Positions 8,083 to 17,672 of a stretch of DNA of 33,062 nt are shown in pieces (position 1 is the first letter of the stretch; every line of letters begins with the position of its first letter). The position numbers and the translations under genes were made by a program. The stretch lies in contig JAOIXS010000011.1 in NCBI GenBank assembly GCA_028225715.1, positions 1 through 33,062 on the forward strand. Direction: 5' to 3'. This DNA comes from Candidatus Pelagibacter sp. GTDB lineage: Bacteria; Pseudomonadota; Alphaproteobacteria; Pelagibacterales; Pelagibacteraceae. Under the pieces are notes generated by a model. That model made no database searches. It saw only the letters and a list, made by a program, of their open reading frames with translations, and was not told the DNA's origin.

Positions 8083-8697
8083 CTATTTTTTTATAAAACT
8101 GATGATACTTTTTGTAAGTGTATCACTTACAATTATAGTTCCTTTTTCATTTGGGTGCATACCGTCATCTTGATTAAGTTCAGGTTTTAAAGCTACACCT
8201 TCTAATAAAAAAGGTATTAAATTTAGATCATATTTTTTTGCTAAATTTGGATAAATATTATCAAACTTTTTTTTATAATTAATTCCATGAGTTGTTGGTG
8301 CAATCATTCCGGCTAAAATTATTTCTATATTTTTTAGTTTTGCTGTTTGAATAATTTTTTCTAAATTTTTTTCAGTCTCAATGGGGCTTATTCCTCTTAA
8401 CATATCGTTAGCACCCAGTCCTAAGATTATTAAATCAATATCAGGCTGAGATAAAGACCACTCTACACGGTTTAATCCACCAGCAGATGTGCTTCCAGAT
8501 ACACTCCCATCAATAACCTCAAGATTATATCCACTATCATTAAGATTATTTTGAAGGATAATGGCTAAATGTTTTTCCTGGGGAAGTCCATAGCCCGCCA
8601 TTAGGCTATCACCAAATAAGATAACGTTTTCTATAGCATTAACGTTTATGCTCACTAGACAGAAGGCAATAATTTTAATAATAAATCTTTTAATCAT
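8083..8697 (-). CDS. tesA: TesA-like SGNH/GDSL arylesterase, exported
   Basis: Multifunctional acyl-CoA thioesterase I / arylesterase type, 204 residues from the ATG at 8697. A longer frame exists from 8748, but the 8697 start gives a normal signal peptide (KRFIIKIIAFCLVSINVNA), so I prefer it. SGNH blocks: FGDSLMAGYG with nucleophile Ser31, Gly in GSTSAGG near 69, LGLGANDML with Asn97, and DDGMHPNEKG with Asp178 and His181. It should act on acyl esters or thioesters in the periplasm. It is divergent from ybbA, the same pairing as in Escherichia coli, and here the two start codons overlap in one CATG at 8695-8698. Confidence 0.88.
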   Translation of the reverse strand: MIKRFIIKIIAFCLVSINVNAIENVILFGDSLMAGYGLPQEKHLAIILQNNLNDSGYNLEVIDGSVSGSTSAGGLNRVEWSLSQPDIDLIILGLGANDMLRGISPIETEKNLEKIIQTAKLKNIEIILAGMIAPTTHGINYKKKFDNIYPNLAKKYDLNLIPFLLEGVALKPELNQDDGMHPNEKGTIIVSDTLTKSIISFIKK

Positions 8698-9361
8698 GGA
8701 AAGTCTTCTTAAGCTAAAAAACGTTAATCTTAAATACCAAACTGGCAACGATACTATTAAGGTTTTAAAGAATATTAATTTAGAGACTAAAAAAAATGAG
8801 TCTATTTCAATAGTTGGGGAAAGTGGATCAGGGAAAACAAGCTTAATTATGCTTGCTGGAGGACTAGAAAAAGCAACCTCTGGTAAGATATTTTTTGAGG
8901 ATCAAGAAATATCTAAAATGAGTGAAGATGAAGTGTCTAAAATTAGAAGAAAGAACATAGGTATAGTTTTTCAATCTTTTTATCTTATTCCAAATTATAC
9001 TGCCGTTGAAAATGTTGCTCTAACCTTAGAGTTAAATAATTTGAAGAACCCTAACGAACGAGCAAAAGAGTTATTGGATAGATTTGGGTTAAAAAAAAGG
9101 TTTAATAATTTACCAAGTCAACTATCAGGTGGTGAACAGCAACGTGTAGCAATTGCAAGAGCTATAGCTATGAAGCCTAAACTAATTTTAGCTGATGAGC
9201 CTACAGGCAATTTAGACAGTGAAAATTCACAAATGATTGCAGATATTTTGTTTAAATATATCAAGGAAGAAAAATCATCTTTAATTATGGTTACCCATGA
9301 CCCAAAACTTGCAAATAAAGCAAAAAGAAAAATTAAAATCAAAGATGGAAAAATTGTCTAA
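8696..9361 (+). CDS. ybbA: ABC transporter ATP-binding protein YbbA (LolD/MacB type)
   Basis: 221 residues from ATG 8696; the longer frame from 8648 would run inside tesA. Complete ATPase: Walker A GESGSGKT at 41-48, Q-loop in [10 protein letters not shown] near 93, signature LSGGEQQR at 143-150, Walker B LILADEP at 163-169 and the switch His200 in VTHD. Sequence is of the LolD/MacB-type class that works with FtsX-fold permeases. The next gene is such a permease, overlapping by 17 bases, so the pair forms one transporter. YbbAP-type systems act on lipids or hydrophobic substrates at the inner membrane rather than in classical import. Confidence 0.92.
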   Translation: MESLLKLKNVNLKYQTGNDTIKVLKNINLETKKNESISIVGESGSGKTSLIMLAGGLEKATSGKIFFEDQEISKMSEDEVSKIRRKNIGIVFQSFYLIPNYTAVENVALTLELNNLKNPNERAKELLDRFGLKKRFNNLPSQLSGGEQQRVAIARAIAMKPKLILADEPTGNLDSENSQMIADILFKYIKEEKSSLIMVTHDPKLANKAKRKIKIKDGKIV

Positions 9362-11882
9362 GCTTTCAGAGTACAAGTTGACTTTGATATATGCCTTAAG
9401 AGACTTAAGTAGAAATTATAAAAAAATTTCTAGTATTATTTTAACACTTTTTATCAGTTTATTTATCTTAAGTTCAATTTTCACCATTGAAGATAGTTTG
9501 AATAAAGAATTAAATAATAATTCAAGAGCACTTTTAGGTGGAGATATTGAAATTGATTACAATCGAAATGTTGGCAACTTAGATTTAATTAACCAAGTTA
9601 AAGAATTTGCTACCGTTTCACAAATGGTTGAGTTTAGCACCATGATCTCAACTACTAATAAAGCTAAAAATAAATCAATATTTTCTAGAATTAAAACAGT
9701 AGATAAAAATTATCCTTTATTTGGCAAAGTGGGTTATGAACCAAGTGGTGCATTTGAAAAATTACAAACTACAGAAAATACAATTCTTGTTAATGAAAAT
9801 ATTTTCAAAAATCTTAATTTAGAAATAAATGATATAATTAAAGTTCAAGACAAACTCTTTACTGTAATTGGTATCGTAAAATCGGTACCGGATATTGGAG
9901 GTGCATTTGTATTTGGTGATTTTGCTTTAGCGGGTAAACAAACATTAGAATTACTAAAACTTAACAACCTAGGCAGCTTTTTAAACTATGAATATAAGGT
10001 AAGATTTAATGAAGGAGATAATCCAAAAGCTTTATCTAAAAAAATTGAACAATTATTCAAAAATGAAAAAAAAGTAAGACTTAGATATCATGAAAAATCT
10101 GATGGTCCACTAAAGAGAATAATTGATAATTTTTCTCAGTTTTTGTCGCTTGTATCAATTAGTGCAATGTTAATTGCTGGAATTGGGATTGCTAACACTC
10201 TACTTTCATTCATTAATCAGAACAATATGTCTATTGCAGTTAAAAAATCTTTAGGCTTTTTCTCAAAGGATATAAAAATAGTCTACTATCTACAATTACT
10301 TATTCTATTATTCATAATATCCACTGCCGCCTACTCTTTTAGTTTCTTTCTGGTCCCTATTGTTGATGTTTATCTGTCAGCTGGCCTTGGATTAAATATT
10401 GAAGGCAGTTTTTCTATTTTTAATTATTTCAAAGTTTTTTCAGTAGGTTTATTGGTATTAATCATATTTTCTATACCAACCATTAATGCAATTGATCAAG
10501 TTAAGGCATCAAACTTATTTAGAAATGTGTTTCAAAACCTTCAATTTTATTATTCAAAAAAATCAATTGTTTTAAGTCTATTATTATTATCAATTTTAAT
10601 TTCTTTATTTACCATTGGTTCTGCTCGACCCATTTATAGCTTGGGTTATTTTGGAGCTTTCTTTGTTTGTCTATTAGTCTTTTATTTATTATCAAACTTG
10701 ATTATTAAATTATTTAAAGGACTTAAAGAGCACTCAAATATTTCAATTAAAGTATCAGTCAAAAATATTACTCAAACTAAAAGTATTACTCCTATAACTA
10801 TTATGTCTTTAGGTTTGGGCGTCACCTTATTGTTAACTTTGGCTTTTGTGGGTTCAAACTTTAAAAGAGAAATTGCAAAATCTATACCAGAACTTGCACC
10901 TGATTATTTTTTCATTGGTATTCAAAGTAATGAAAGACAAATATTTGAAGATTTAATTTTTGATATGGATAAAGAAGCGAACCTTGAAATTGTACCTATG
11001 GTCTCAACAGGTATTTTAAAAATTAATGGAATAGATCCAAATACTTATATCGATTCAAGTAATGACAGCCACTGGGTAATTAGAAATGACAGAAGGTCTT
11101 CTTGGGCTGATAAAGTTTTAAAAGATAACCCAATTGTAGAAGGTGAGTGGTGGGACTTAGATAGACCTGATAAGCTTCAAATTTCACTTGATAGCAAAAT
11201 TGCTAAAGATTTTAATATTAAAATTGGTGATATTTTTACTTTAAATATTTATGGTCGTGAAATTGAAGGTGAAATTGTAAACTTCAGATTAGTAGACTAC
11301 AGAGATTTTACTATTAACTTTGCAATGTTATTAAATCCTCAATTTGCAAAAAATATCCCTCATGAATATTTGGCCACTTCAAAGTTTAAAAACTTAGAGA
11401 ATTTCAATGAAACTGCTTTACTAGATAAAATGCCTAGTCTCTCTATTATAAAAATCACTGATTACCTGGAGAAAGTAACAGACTTATTAAACAAAGTGTT
11501 TATTGCTGTAACTGTTATCTCTGCAATAACTATAGTCATTGGTTTAATTGTAATATCCAGTGCAATTATAGTGCAAGGTAAAATTAAAGAATTTCAAAAT
11601 TTAATATTTAAGATTTTAGGTTTTTCTAAAATTGAAGTTATACTTTCTTCAATCATTGAGTTTCTTATTATATTCACATCCATAATTTTAATAGCTCTAT
11701 TTTTTGCGGTAATAGGTTCACAATTTATCATTGAAAATATTTTTCAAATCACTTGGAAGTTTGATTTAGCAATATTTTTGCAGGTAACTATTGGGATTGG
11801 GCTTGCTACATTAATCTTAATTTTGATTACTAATTTTAAGTATTTAAGCCCTAAAGTTTATCCACTTATAAGAAATCAATAA
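9345..11882 (+). CDS. ybbP: FtsX-like ABC permease YbbP
   Basis: 845 residues from ATG 9345, slightly longer than Escherichia coli YbbP. This start is chosen over the frame start at 9297 because it limits the overlap with ybbA to 17 bases and opens with the cytoplasmic [11 protein letters not shown] leading to TM1 near residue 30. The order is: TM1, periplasmic MacB-like domain, three TM segments from about 255 to 385 with the FtsX stretch [16 protein letters not shown], a middle pair of TM helices near 410-450, a second TM1-like helix near 490, a second periplasmic domain and three C-terminal TM helices. This duplicated ten-helix layout is typical of YbbP. It meets the FAD oxidoreductase stop-to-stop with no base between. 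Confidence 0.9.
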   Translation: MEKLSKLSEYKLTLIYALRDLSRNYKKISSIILTLFISLFILSSIFTIEDSLNKELNNNSRALLGGDIEIDYNRNVGNLDLINQVKEFATVSQMVEFSTMISTTNKAKNKSIFSRIKTVDKNYPLFGKVGYEPSGAFEKLQTTENTILVNENIFKNLNLEINDIIKVQDKLFTVIGIVKSVPDIGGAFVFGDFALAGKQTLELLKLNNLGSFLNYEYKVRFNEGDNPKALSKKIEQLFKNEKKVRLRYHEKSDGPLKRIIDNFSQFLSLVSISAMLIAGIGIANTLLSFINQNNMSIAVKKSLGFFSKDIKIVYYLQLLILLFIISTAAYSFSFFLVPIVDVYLSAGLGLNIEGSFSIFNYFKVFSVGLLVLIIFSIPTINAIDQVKASNLFRNVFQNLQFYYSKKSIVLSLLLLSILISLFTIGSARPIYSLGYFGAFFVCLLVFYLLSNLIIKLFKGLKEHSNISIKVSVKNITQTKSITPITIMSLGLGVTLLLTLAFVGSNFKREIAKSIPELAPDYFFIGIQSNERQIFEDLIFDMDKEANLEIVPMVSTGILKINGIDPNTYIDSSNDSHWVIRNDRRSSWADKVLKDNPIVEGEWWDLDRPDKLQISLDSKIAKDFNIKIGDIFTLNIYGREIEGEIVNFRLVDYRDFTINFAMLLNPQFAKNIPHEYLATSKFKNLENFNETALLDKMPSLSIIKITDYLEKVTDLLNKVFIAVTVISAITIVIGLIVISSAIIVQGKIKEFQNLIFKILGFSKIEVILSSIIEFLIIFTSIILIALFFAVIGSQFIIENIFQITWKFDLAIFLQVTIGIGLATLILILITNFKYLSPKVYPLIRNQ

Positions 11883-13187
11883 CTACACATCAGATCGAGA
11901 TCTAAGTCTCTCAAATATTAATCTTGTTTTAACTCCAATATTTAAAAATGGCTGTGGTGGAAGCCAAGTAGGTTTACTTCTAGATTCTATTATATTAATT
12001 TCATTACTATTTTCATTGCTTGCTTTAATTGCTATCTGTTCACCAAATAAAGTTCCAACTCCAATACCAGAACCATTATAGCAACCTGCTGCAAAGATAT
12101 TTTTATCAATTTTATCAAAAATTTGTGAACTATTTCTTGTTCGAGATACAATCCCAGACCAACTAGACTCAATAATATCATTTCCTAAGCTTGAAAATCT
12201 TTTTTTGATTCCAAGTTTTTGATTTAAAGATCTTTTATCTAAATCTGATTTAGACATTTTAAAAGGACTATGAACCTCTGCAGTATTTCTAATTAAAATT
12301 CTTTTATCTTTTGTCATTCTAATAGTTGCACCCATTGGTCTAACAGGTAGCACACCCCACTCTTTGGGTTCACCAATGACTTTATATTCTATATCAGTTA
12401 ATGGTCTTGTCATGCTTGCAGTTAAAGTTAAGGGGAAATTATAATTATTTTTTATACCAAGTGATTTTAAAAAACCATTTGTGCAAAAAATAATTTTTTT
12501 AGTAATTATTTTATGATTATTAAATTTACAAATAATTGTATCATTGTTCTTTGACCATTCATTTAACTGAGAATTTTCTAATAACTCAACATTATCTGGC
12601 AAAGTGTCAACCATTGCTCTTACAAGTTTTCCTGGATGTAATAAAATTCCACCTTTAGTATAAAGTGCTAGGTTATAAAAATTCGTTCCTAATCTTTTGC
12701 CTAAATCATTTTTTTCTAAAATTTTATGCTCAAAATTTAATTTTAATAAAGTTTTACTAAAATTTTCTAATATCTTTCTATCTTTTTCATTTGATGAGGC
12801 AAAATATTTTCCACTTTCATTCCAATCACAATCAACTTGATGTTCTTTAATAAATCTTTTTACGACATCAATACCTAATTTATAAATATCAGTCTTCTTT
12901 TTATAATTAGAAAGTTCTTTATTTGAGGTGAAACCATCATTAAGGGTAGTATCAACTAAATAACCTGAGTTCCTTCCGCTTGCACCCTCACCTGCTAATT
13001 GGGCATCAACGATAATAATTTTTTGATTTGGATGAAGTTCTGATAATTTTCTAGCAGCAGATAAACCTGTATAGCCTGCACCTATAATTAACCAGTCACA
13101 GGATTTATCTTTATCTAAAGTTTTTATATTAGATCTTCTATCAAGGTCATTAATCCAACTACAACCGTCATCATTAACTACATACAT
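11883..13187 (-). CDS. FAD-dependent amine oxidoreductase (DAO family), candidate taurine dehydrogenase
   Basis: 434 residues. The N-terminal dinucleotide motif is WLIIGAGYTGLSAARKL with GAGYTG at 36-41, and GEGASGRNSGY at about 66-76 is the family's flavin loop. The C-terminal NIFAAGCYNGSGIGVGTLFGEQIA closes the FAD site. It resembles the PuuB/glycine-oxidase/TauY group of the DAO superfamily. It lies 39 bases after xsc on the same strand, so both probably share a transcript. Because Xsc needs sulfoacetaldehyde, oxidative deamination of taurine (TauY-type) is the most economical role; this is inference. No TauX small subunit is seen. Gamma-glutamylputrescine oxidase-like activity is the main alternative. 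Confidence 0.83.
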   Translation of the reverse strand: MYVVNDDGCSWINDLDRRSNIKTLDKDKSCDWLIIGAGYTGLSAARKLSELHPNQKIIIVDAQLAGEGASGRNSGYLVDTTLNDGFTSNKELSNYKKKTDIYKLGIDVVKRFIKEHQVDCDWNESGKYFASSNEKDRKILENFSKTLLKLNFEHKILEKNDLGKRLGTNFYNLALYTKGGILLHPGKLVRAMVDTLPDNVELLENSQLNEWSKNNDTIICKFNNHKIITKKIIFCTNGFLKSLGIKNNYNFPLTLTASMTRPLTDIEYKVIGEPKEWGVLPVRPMGATIRMTKDKRILIRNTAEVHSPFKMSKSDLDKRSLNQKLGIKKRFSSLGNDIIESSWSGIVSRTRNSSQIFDKIDKNIFAAGCYNGSGIGVGTLFGEQIAIKASNENSNEINIIESRSKPTWLPPQPFLNIGVKTRLIFERLRSRSDV

Positions 13188-13226
13188 GCAGTTAGATTAT
13201 GACAGATATGATATTTTTAAAAGATC

Positions 13227-15011
13227 TTAAGATACCAAAGAAGGTTGCTTAATCATGTCTTCTTTTTTGATCCCTGCAACTTTAACTGGTTTTTTCATAG
13301 CATCTCTTCTGAAAGGCTCTCCCAGTTCTTGGTTAAGAATTACTTCAATAAATGTTGTAATTCCTTTCTTTTGATCTTCACATGATTGCTTAATGGCATT
13401 TGTTGTCTCTTCCATTGTTCGAACAGTGACACCTTTTAATCCGCAAGCATCAGCAACTTTTGCATAACTTAATTCTGGATCAAGCTCTGTTCCAACAAAA
13501 TTGTCATCAAACCATAAAGTAGTATTTCTTTTTTCAGCACCCCATTGGTAGTTTCTAAAAATCACCATTGTAATTGCTGGCCATTCTTCTCTAGCACATG
13601 AGCTCATCTCATTCATACTGATACCAAATGCACCGTCACCTGCAAAACCAATTACTGGTGTTTCTGGGCATCCAATTTTTGCTCCAAGAATTGCTGGAAA
13701 ACCGTACCCACAAGGACCAAACAATCCTGGTGCTAAGTATTTTCTACCTTTTTCAAATGTAGGATAAGCATTTCCAATTGCACAGTTATTACCAATATCA
13801 CTTGATATAATTACATCATCAGGCATACCTGCTTGAATTCCTCTCCAAGCTTCTCTAGGAGACATTCTATCTGCATCTCTTTTTCTAGCTTCTGCATTCC
13901 ATACTGTTCCTTCATCATCATCTTCATGATCTAAGCTTGATAACTCTTGTAACCAAGCTGATTTAGTTTGGTGAATTGTATTTTTTCTCTCTTCTCTATT
14001 CGTGTCTCCAGCTGTTGAAGAAAGTTGAGCTAAAATTTGTTGAGATACTAATTTTGCATCCCCACAAATACCAACTGATACTTTTTTAGTTAAACCAATT
14101 CTATCTGAATTCATATCAACTTGAATGATACTTGCATCTTTTGGCCAGTAATCCATTCCATAACCTGGTAATGTTGAGAAAGGATTTAATCTTGTACCAA
14201 GTGCAAGAACAACATCAGCTTTCTTAATTAATTCCATTCCAGCTTTTGATCCATTATAACCTAATGGTCCAGCTGCTAATGGGTGACTTCCTGGAAAACT
14301 ATCATTATGTTGATACCCTGAACAAACTGGAGCATCTAATTTCTCAGCTAATTTTTTACAATCTTCAATTGCCCCACCAATTACAACACCTGCACCTGAT
14401 AGTATTACTGGAAACTTAGCGTTTGACAATAAGTCGGCTGCTTTTTTAATTGCATCAACTCCACCTGCTTGTCTTTCAAGTCTTACAATTGGGGGAAGGT
14501 CAATATCAATTACTTGTGTCCAATAATCTCTTGGAACATTTATTTGTGCTGGAGCTGACCCTCTGATCGCTTTTTCAATTACTCTATTTAATACTTCTGC
14601 CATTCTTGAAGGGTCTCTAACTTCTTCTTGATAGCAAACCATATCTTTAAATAAATTCATTTGCTCTACTTCTTGAAAACCACCTTGACCCATAGTTTTA
14701 TTGGCAGCTTGAGGTGTTACTAATAATAATGGTGTGTGGTTCCAGTATGCAGTTTTAATTGGTGTTACAAGACCAGTAATTCCAGGACCATTTTGTGCAA
14801 TAACCATTGACATTTTACCAGTAGATCTTGTGTAACCATCTGCAATTAATCCACCGTTTGTTTCATGAGCAACGTCCCAAAAAGTAATTCCAGCATCAGG
14901 AAAAATATCTGAAATTGGCATAAAAGCTGAACCGATAATTCCAAATGCGTGTTCAATACCGTGCATTTGTAAAACTTTTACAAAAGCTTCTTCTGTTGTC
15001 ATCTTTGTCAT
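13227..15011 (-). CDS. xsc: Sulfoacetaldehyde acetyltransferase
   Basis: A 594-residue thiamine-diphosphate enzyme that converts sulfoacetaldehyde plus phosphate to acetyl phosphate and sulfite, the key step of taurine and isethionate breakdown. The catalytic Glu that activates the cofactor is E50 in HETNGG, and the ThDP-Mg motif runs from GDGAFGIS at 458-465 to Asn487. Family-specific stretches such as GIIGSAFMPISDIFPDAG, WNHTPLLLVTPQAANKTMGQGG and GLFGPCGYGFPAILGAKIG separate it from acetolactate synthase. The first ATG is supported by AGAGAGG nine bases upstream, an unusually good ribosome-binding site for this window. It is divergent from suyAB with 111 bases between. No phosphate acetyltransferase is in the window to use the acetyl phosphate. 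Confidence 0.95.
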   Translation of the reverse strand: MTKMTTEEAFVKVLQMHGIEHAFGIIGSAFMPISDIFPDAGITFWDVAHETNGGLIADGYTRSTGKMSMVIAQNGPGITGLVTPIKTAYWNHTPLLLVTPQAANKTMGQGGFQEVEQMNLFKDMVCYQEEVRDPSRMAEVLNRVIEKAIRGSAPAQINVPRDYWTQVIDIDLPPIVRLERQAGGVDAIKKAADLLSNAKFPVILSGAGVVIGGAIEDCKKLAEKLDAPVCSGYQHNDSFPGSHPLAAGPLGYNGSKAGMELIKKADVVLALGTRLNPFSTLPGYGMDYWPKDASIIQVDMNSDRIGLTKKVSVGICGDAKLVSQQILAQLSSTAGDTNREERKNTIHQTKSAWLQELSSLDHEDDDEGTVWNAEARKRDADRMSPREAWRGIQAGMPDDVIISSDIGNNCAIGNAYPTFEKGRKYLAPGLFGPCGYGFPAILGAKIGCPETPVIGFAGDGAFGISMNEMSSCAREEWPAITMVIFRNYQWGAEKRNTTLWFDDNFVGTELDPELSYAKVADACGLKGVTVRTMEETTNAIKQSCEDQKKGITTFIEVILNQELGEPFRRDAMKKPVKVAGIKKEDMIKQPSLVS

Positions 15012-15122
15012 AAAATAGAACCTCTCTAATGTGTAAATTTAAAAAAAATAAAATTCGTTTGTTAATTTTAACGATTAATATATAAGATTTAAAAAATTTC
15101 AAACAAACAAATCGACACAATT
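15012..15122. promoter_or_regulatory. Divergent xsc/suyA promoter region
   Basis: This 111-base gap must hold the promoters of both sulfonate units. At its exact middle is a perfect palindrome GTTAATTTTAAC (15061-15072), a possible operator half-overlapping a candidate suyA promoter (TTGTTA at 15059-15064, 16 bases, TATAAG at 15081-15086). TTTGTT at 15058-15063 is repeated inverted as AACAAA near 15102-15111. AT-richness makes such patterns common, so the operator is tentative. suyA itself has no clear Shine-Dalgarno. Confidence 0.4.
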
Positions 15123-15407
15123 ATGGCTACAGATATTATTATACATGACGAAAAGGACAACGTAGGAGTGGTTGTTATTGATAAAATCACTCCAAAACAA
15201 GATTGTGCATGCTGGATTATGGAAAATGATAAAACAGTTCAAATTCAATCAGTAGACGAAATTCAATTAGGACATAAAATTGCGATGGTTGACCTTAACG
15301 AAGGTGATACTATTTTAAAATATGGTCATGACATTGGAAAAGTAGTTAAATCAATCAAAAAAGGTGAACATGTTCATGTTCACAATGTAAAAACGAAGAA
15401 GTGGTAA
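15123..15407 (+). CDS. suyA: (2R)-sulfolactate sulfo-lyase, small (alpha) subunit
   Basis: 94-residue SAF-domain protein homologous to the N-terminal part of altronate dehydratase (UxaA). In SuyAB it pairs with the large subunit to cleave 3-sulfolactate to pyruvate and sulfite. The stretches [25 protein letters not shown] and [27 protein letters not shown] follow the UxaA N-terminal pattern, with the conserved YG..IG turn and the terminal HVHVHN. It precedes suyB with no gap, and separate subunits are the SuyA/SuyB rather than fused UxaA arrangement. Galactarate- or altronate-type dehydratases are the alternative, but the sulfur context favours SuyA. Confidence 0.88.
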   Translation: MATDIIIHDEKDNVGVVVIDKITPKQDCACWIMENDKTVQIQSVDEIQLGHKIAMVDLNEGDTILKYGHDIGKVVKSIKKGEHVHVHNVKTKKW

Positions 15408-15412
15408 AAAAT

Positions 15413-16579
15413 ATGGAAATTCCAAAAAGTTTTTTAGGTTATAAAAGAGAAAATGGCAGAGCAGGAACAAGAAATCACGTAATCATCTTACCTGTTGATG
15501 ATATCTCGAACGCTTGTGCTGAAGCAGTTGCAAACAATATTAAAGGTACAATGGCTCTACCTCACTCTTATGGAAGACTTCAATTTGGTGCTGACTTAGA
15601 TCTACATTTTAGAACAATGATTGGAACTGGAAGCAACCCAAATGTTGCAGCAGTAATAGTTATTGGTATAGAGCCAAAATGGACAAAAAAAATAGTTGAT
15701 GGAATAGCAAAGACTGGAAAACCAGTTGAAGGATTTCATATTGAGCGAACTGGAGATATTGGTACTGTCATGGAAGCTTCAAAAAAAGCTCAGGAATTTG
15801 TAATGTGGGCGTCTGAAAAACAAAGAGAAGAATGTCCAATGAGTGATTTATGGATATCAGTTAAGTGTGGAGAGTCAGATACAACATCTGGATTAGCTGC
15901 TAACCCTACAGTTGGAAATTTAATGGATAAATTAGAACCAATGGGTGTTCATTTATGTTTTGGAGAAACTTCAGAACTTACTGGAGCTGAAACTGTTTGT
16001 GCTAAAAGAGGTGCTACACCAGAAGCATCAGAAAAATTTATGAAAACATGGAATTCATATAATGATTTTATACTTAAAGAAGCAACTGATGACCTTTCAG
16101 AAAGCCAACCTACTGCAGGAAATATTGCTGGTGGATTAACTACAATTGAAGAAAAGGCATTTGGAAACTTTCAAAAAATTGGAAGTTGTAAATTTATAGA
16201 TGTTTTAGAACCAGCTGAAGAACCAACCAAAGGTAAAGGCTTATACTTTATGGATACATCCTCAGCAGCAGCTGAATGTGTAACACTTCAAGCAGCAGCT
16301 GGATTTAATATTCACTTATTCCCAACAGGTCAAGGTAATATCGTGGGCAATCCCATCGAACCAGTTGTAAAATTAACCGCCAACCCATTAACTGTAAAGG
16401 GTATGGGTGAACATATTGATTGTGATGTATCAAAAATTTTATCACGTGAGATGACCATGTCTCAAGCTGGTGATGAATTAATCAAATCAATGATTAGAGT
16501 TGCTAACGGTAGATTAACTTGTGCTGAAGCTTTAGGTCATAAAGAGTTTGTTATGACTAAACTTTACAGAAGTGCTTAA
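15413..16579 (+). CDS. suyB: (2R)-sulfolactate sulfo-lyase, large (beta) subunit
   Basis: 388 residues from ATG 15413. An in-frame GTG at 15401 would overlap suyA by seven bases; I prefer the ATG because the protein then begins [21 protein letters not shown], the normal opening of UxaA/GarD C-terminal domains. [19 protein letters not shown] near residue 152 carries the conserved Cys of the family, and [11 protein letters not shown] near 186 and [19 protein letters not shown] near 300 give the metal-site region. With SuyA it should form the cytoplasmic lyase yielding pyruvate and sulfite. The putative exporter gene follows by 18 bases, as in known suyAB-suyZ clusters. Confidence 0.9.
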   Translation: MEIPKSFLGYKRENGRAGTRNHVIILPVDDISNACAEAVANNIKGTMALPHSYGRLQFGADLDLHFRTMIGTGSNPNVAAVIVIGIEPKWTKKIVDGIAKTGKPVEGFHIERTGDIGTVMEASKKAQEFVMWASEKQREECPMSDLWISVKCGESDTTSGLAANPTVGNLMDKLEPMGVHLCFGETSELTGAETVCAKRGATPEASEKFMKTWNSYNDFILKEATDDLSESQPTAGNIAGGLTTIEEKAFGNFQKIGSCKFIDVLEPAEEPTKGKGLYFMDTSSAAAECVTLQAAAGFNIHLFPTGQGNIVGNPIEPVVKLTANPLTVKGMGEHIDCDVSKILSREMTMSQAGDELIKSMIRVANGRLTCAEALGHKEFVMTKLYRSA

Positions 16580-16597
16580 AAATTTATCTATAAAGTA

Positions 16598-17672
16598 ATG
16601 TTATTTAAAAAATATTTGGTCATTTTGCCAGGTATTGTTTTAGCGTTTGTTCTCTACAGTTTATCTCAAGGATTTAATAATATTATTGGTATTGAATTAT
16701 TAGGTTACGATAAAAGTCCAATATCGACAGCCATGATTGCTATTTTACTTGGGATGCTTTTTGGAAATATATTCAAAATGAGAGATAACTTTGTAAAAGG
16801 TTTAGACTTTACTCAATCATATATTCTCAAACTTGGAATAATTTGTTTAGGAATTCAATTAAAACCTTTTGAGTTTTTAGAATTTGGAGCAGTAGCAATA
16901 CCTTTAATCATAATTTGCATTATAACAGTACTAATAGTTATAAAACTGTTAATTAAAAAACTTAAAATCCCAACAAGAATGGCTTACTTAATATCTATTG
17001 GAAGCACAGTATGTGGGACAACAGCAATTATGGCAACTGCTCCAGTAATTGGTGCAAAAAAAAAATGAAGTATCATATGCAATTGCTAACATCACTTTGT
17101 TTGGAATTTTATCGATGCTTATATATCCTTATTTTGCTAATTATTACTTTAATGCTGAACCAATGTTTGTTGGTTTATTTTTGGGCACATCAATTCATGA
17201 AACATCGCAAGTTGCTGCGGCTGGACTTATTTATGATCAGCAATTTGATAGCCCAGAAACATTGAATATTGCAACAGTGACAAAATTAATAAGAAATACT
17301 TTTTTGGTAATAATGATTCCATTATTTGCATTTCTTTATAATAGAAACAATGTTGTTAAAAAAGATTACTCAATATTAGCTATTTTCCCATATTTTGTAA
17401 TAGGTTTTGTGGCTATGATAATTTTAAGAAATATTGGAGATCAATTTTTTTTAAACACTTATAATAATTTTTGGCTAGAAGCAGTTAATACTATTAAATC
17501 ATCATCAAAAATATTCTTAACAATGGCAATGGCTGCTATTGGTTTATCAACTAATCTTAAAGATCTTAGAAGTATGGGTTACAAGCCTTTTATAGTCGGA
17601 TTTATAGGGATGGCGACAGTAGGTTTGGTAAGTATTTTAAGTATAGAATTTTATATAAATTTCTTTAACTAA
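16598..17672 (+). CDS. suyZ: SuyZ/YeiH-type (UPF0324) sulfite/sulfate exporter, frameshifted in a 10-A run
   Basis: Two consecutive frames, 16598-17068 and 17049-17672, together make one UPF0324 membrane protein of about 357 residues. The break is at ten A's (17056-17065): as written, frame one ends APVIGAKKK-stop, while with nine A's it continues GAKKNEVSYAIANITLFGI, the normal YeiH-family continuation. STVCGTTAIMATAPVIG and the later SIHETSQVAAAG are conserved family motifs, and about ten TM helices are visible overall. Members next to suyAB (SuyZ) are thought to export sulfite or sulfate. A base-call or assembly error in the homopolymer is the simplest explanation; slippage or a real mutation are alternatives. 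Its stop overlaps the convergent TSUP stop by four bases or fewer. Confidence 0.8.

Noticed and set aside
15401..15412. GTG start for suyB giving four extra residues
   Set aside because: Would overlap suyA; the ATG at 15413 gives the usual family N terminus. The GTG is not excluded.
17011..17265. Separate 84-residue plus-strand frame
   Set aside because: Out of frame with both halves of the SuyZ-like gene and without its motifs.
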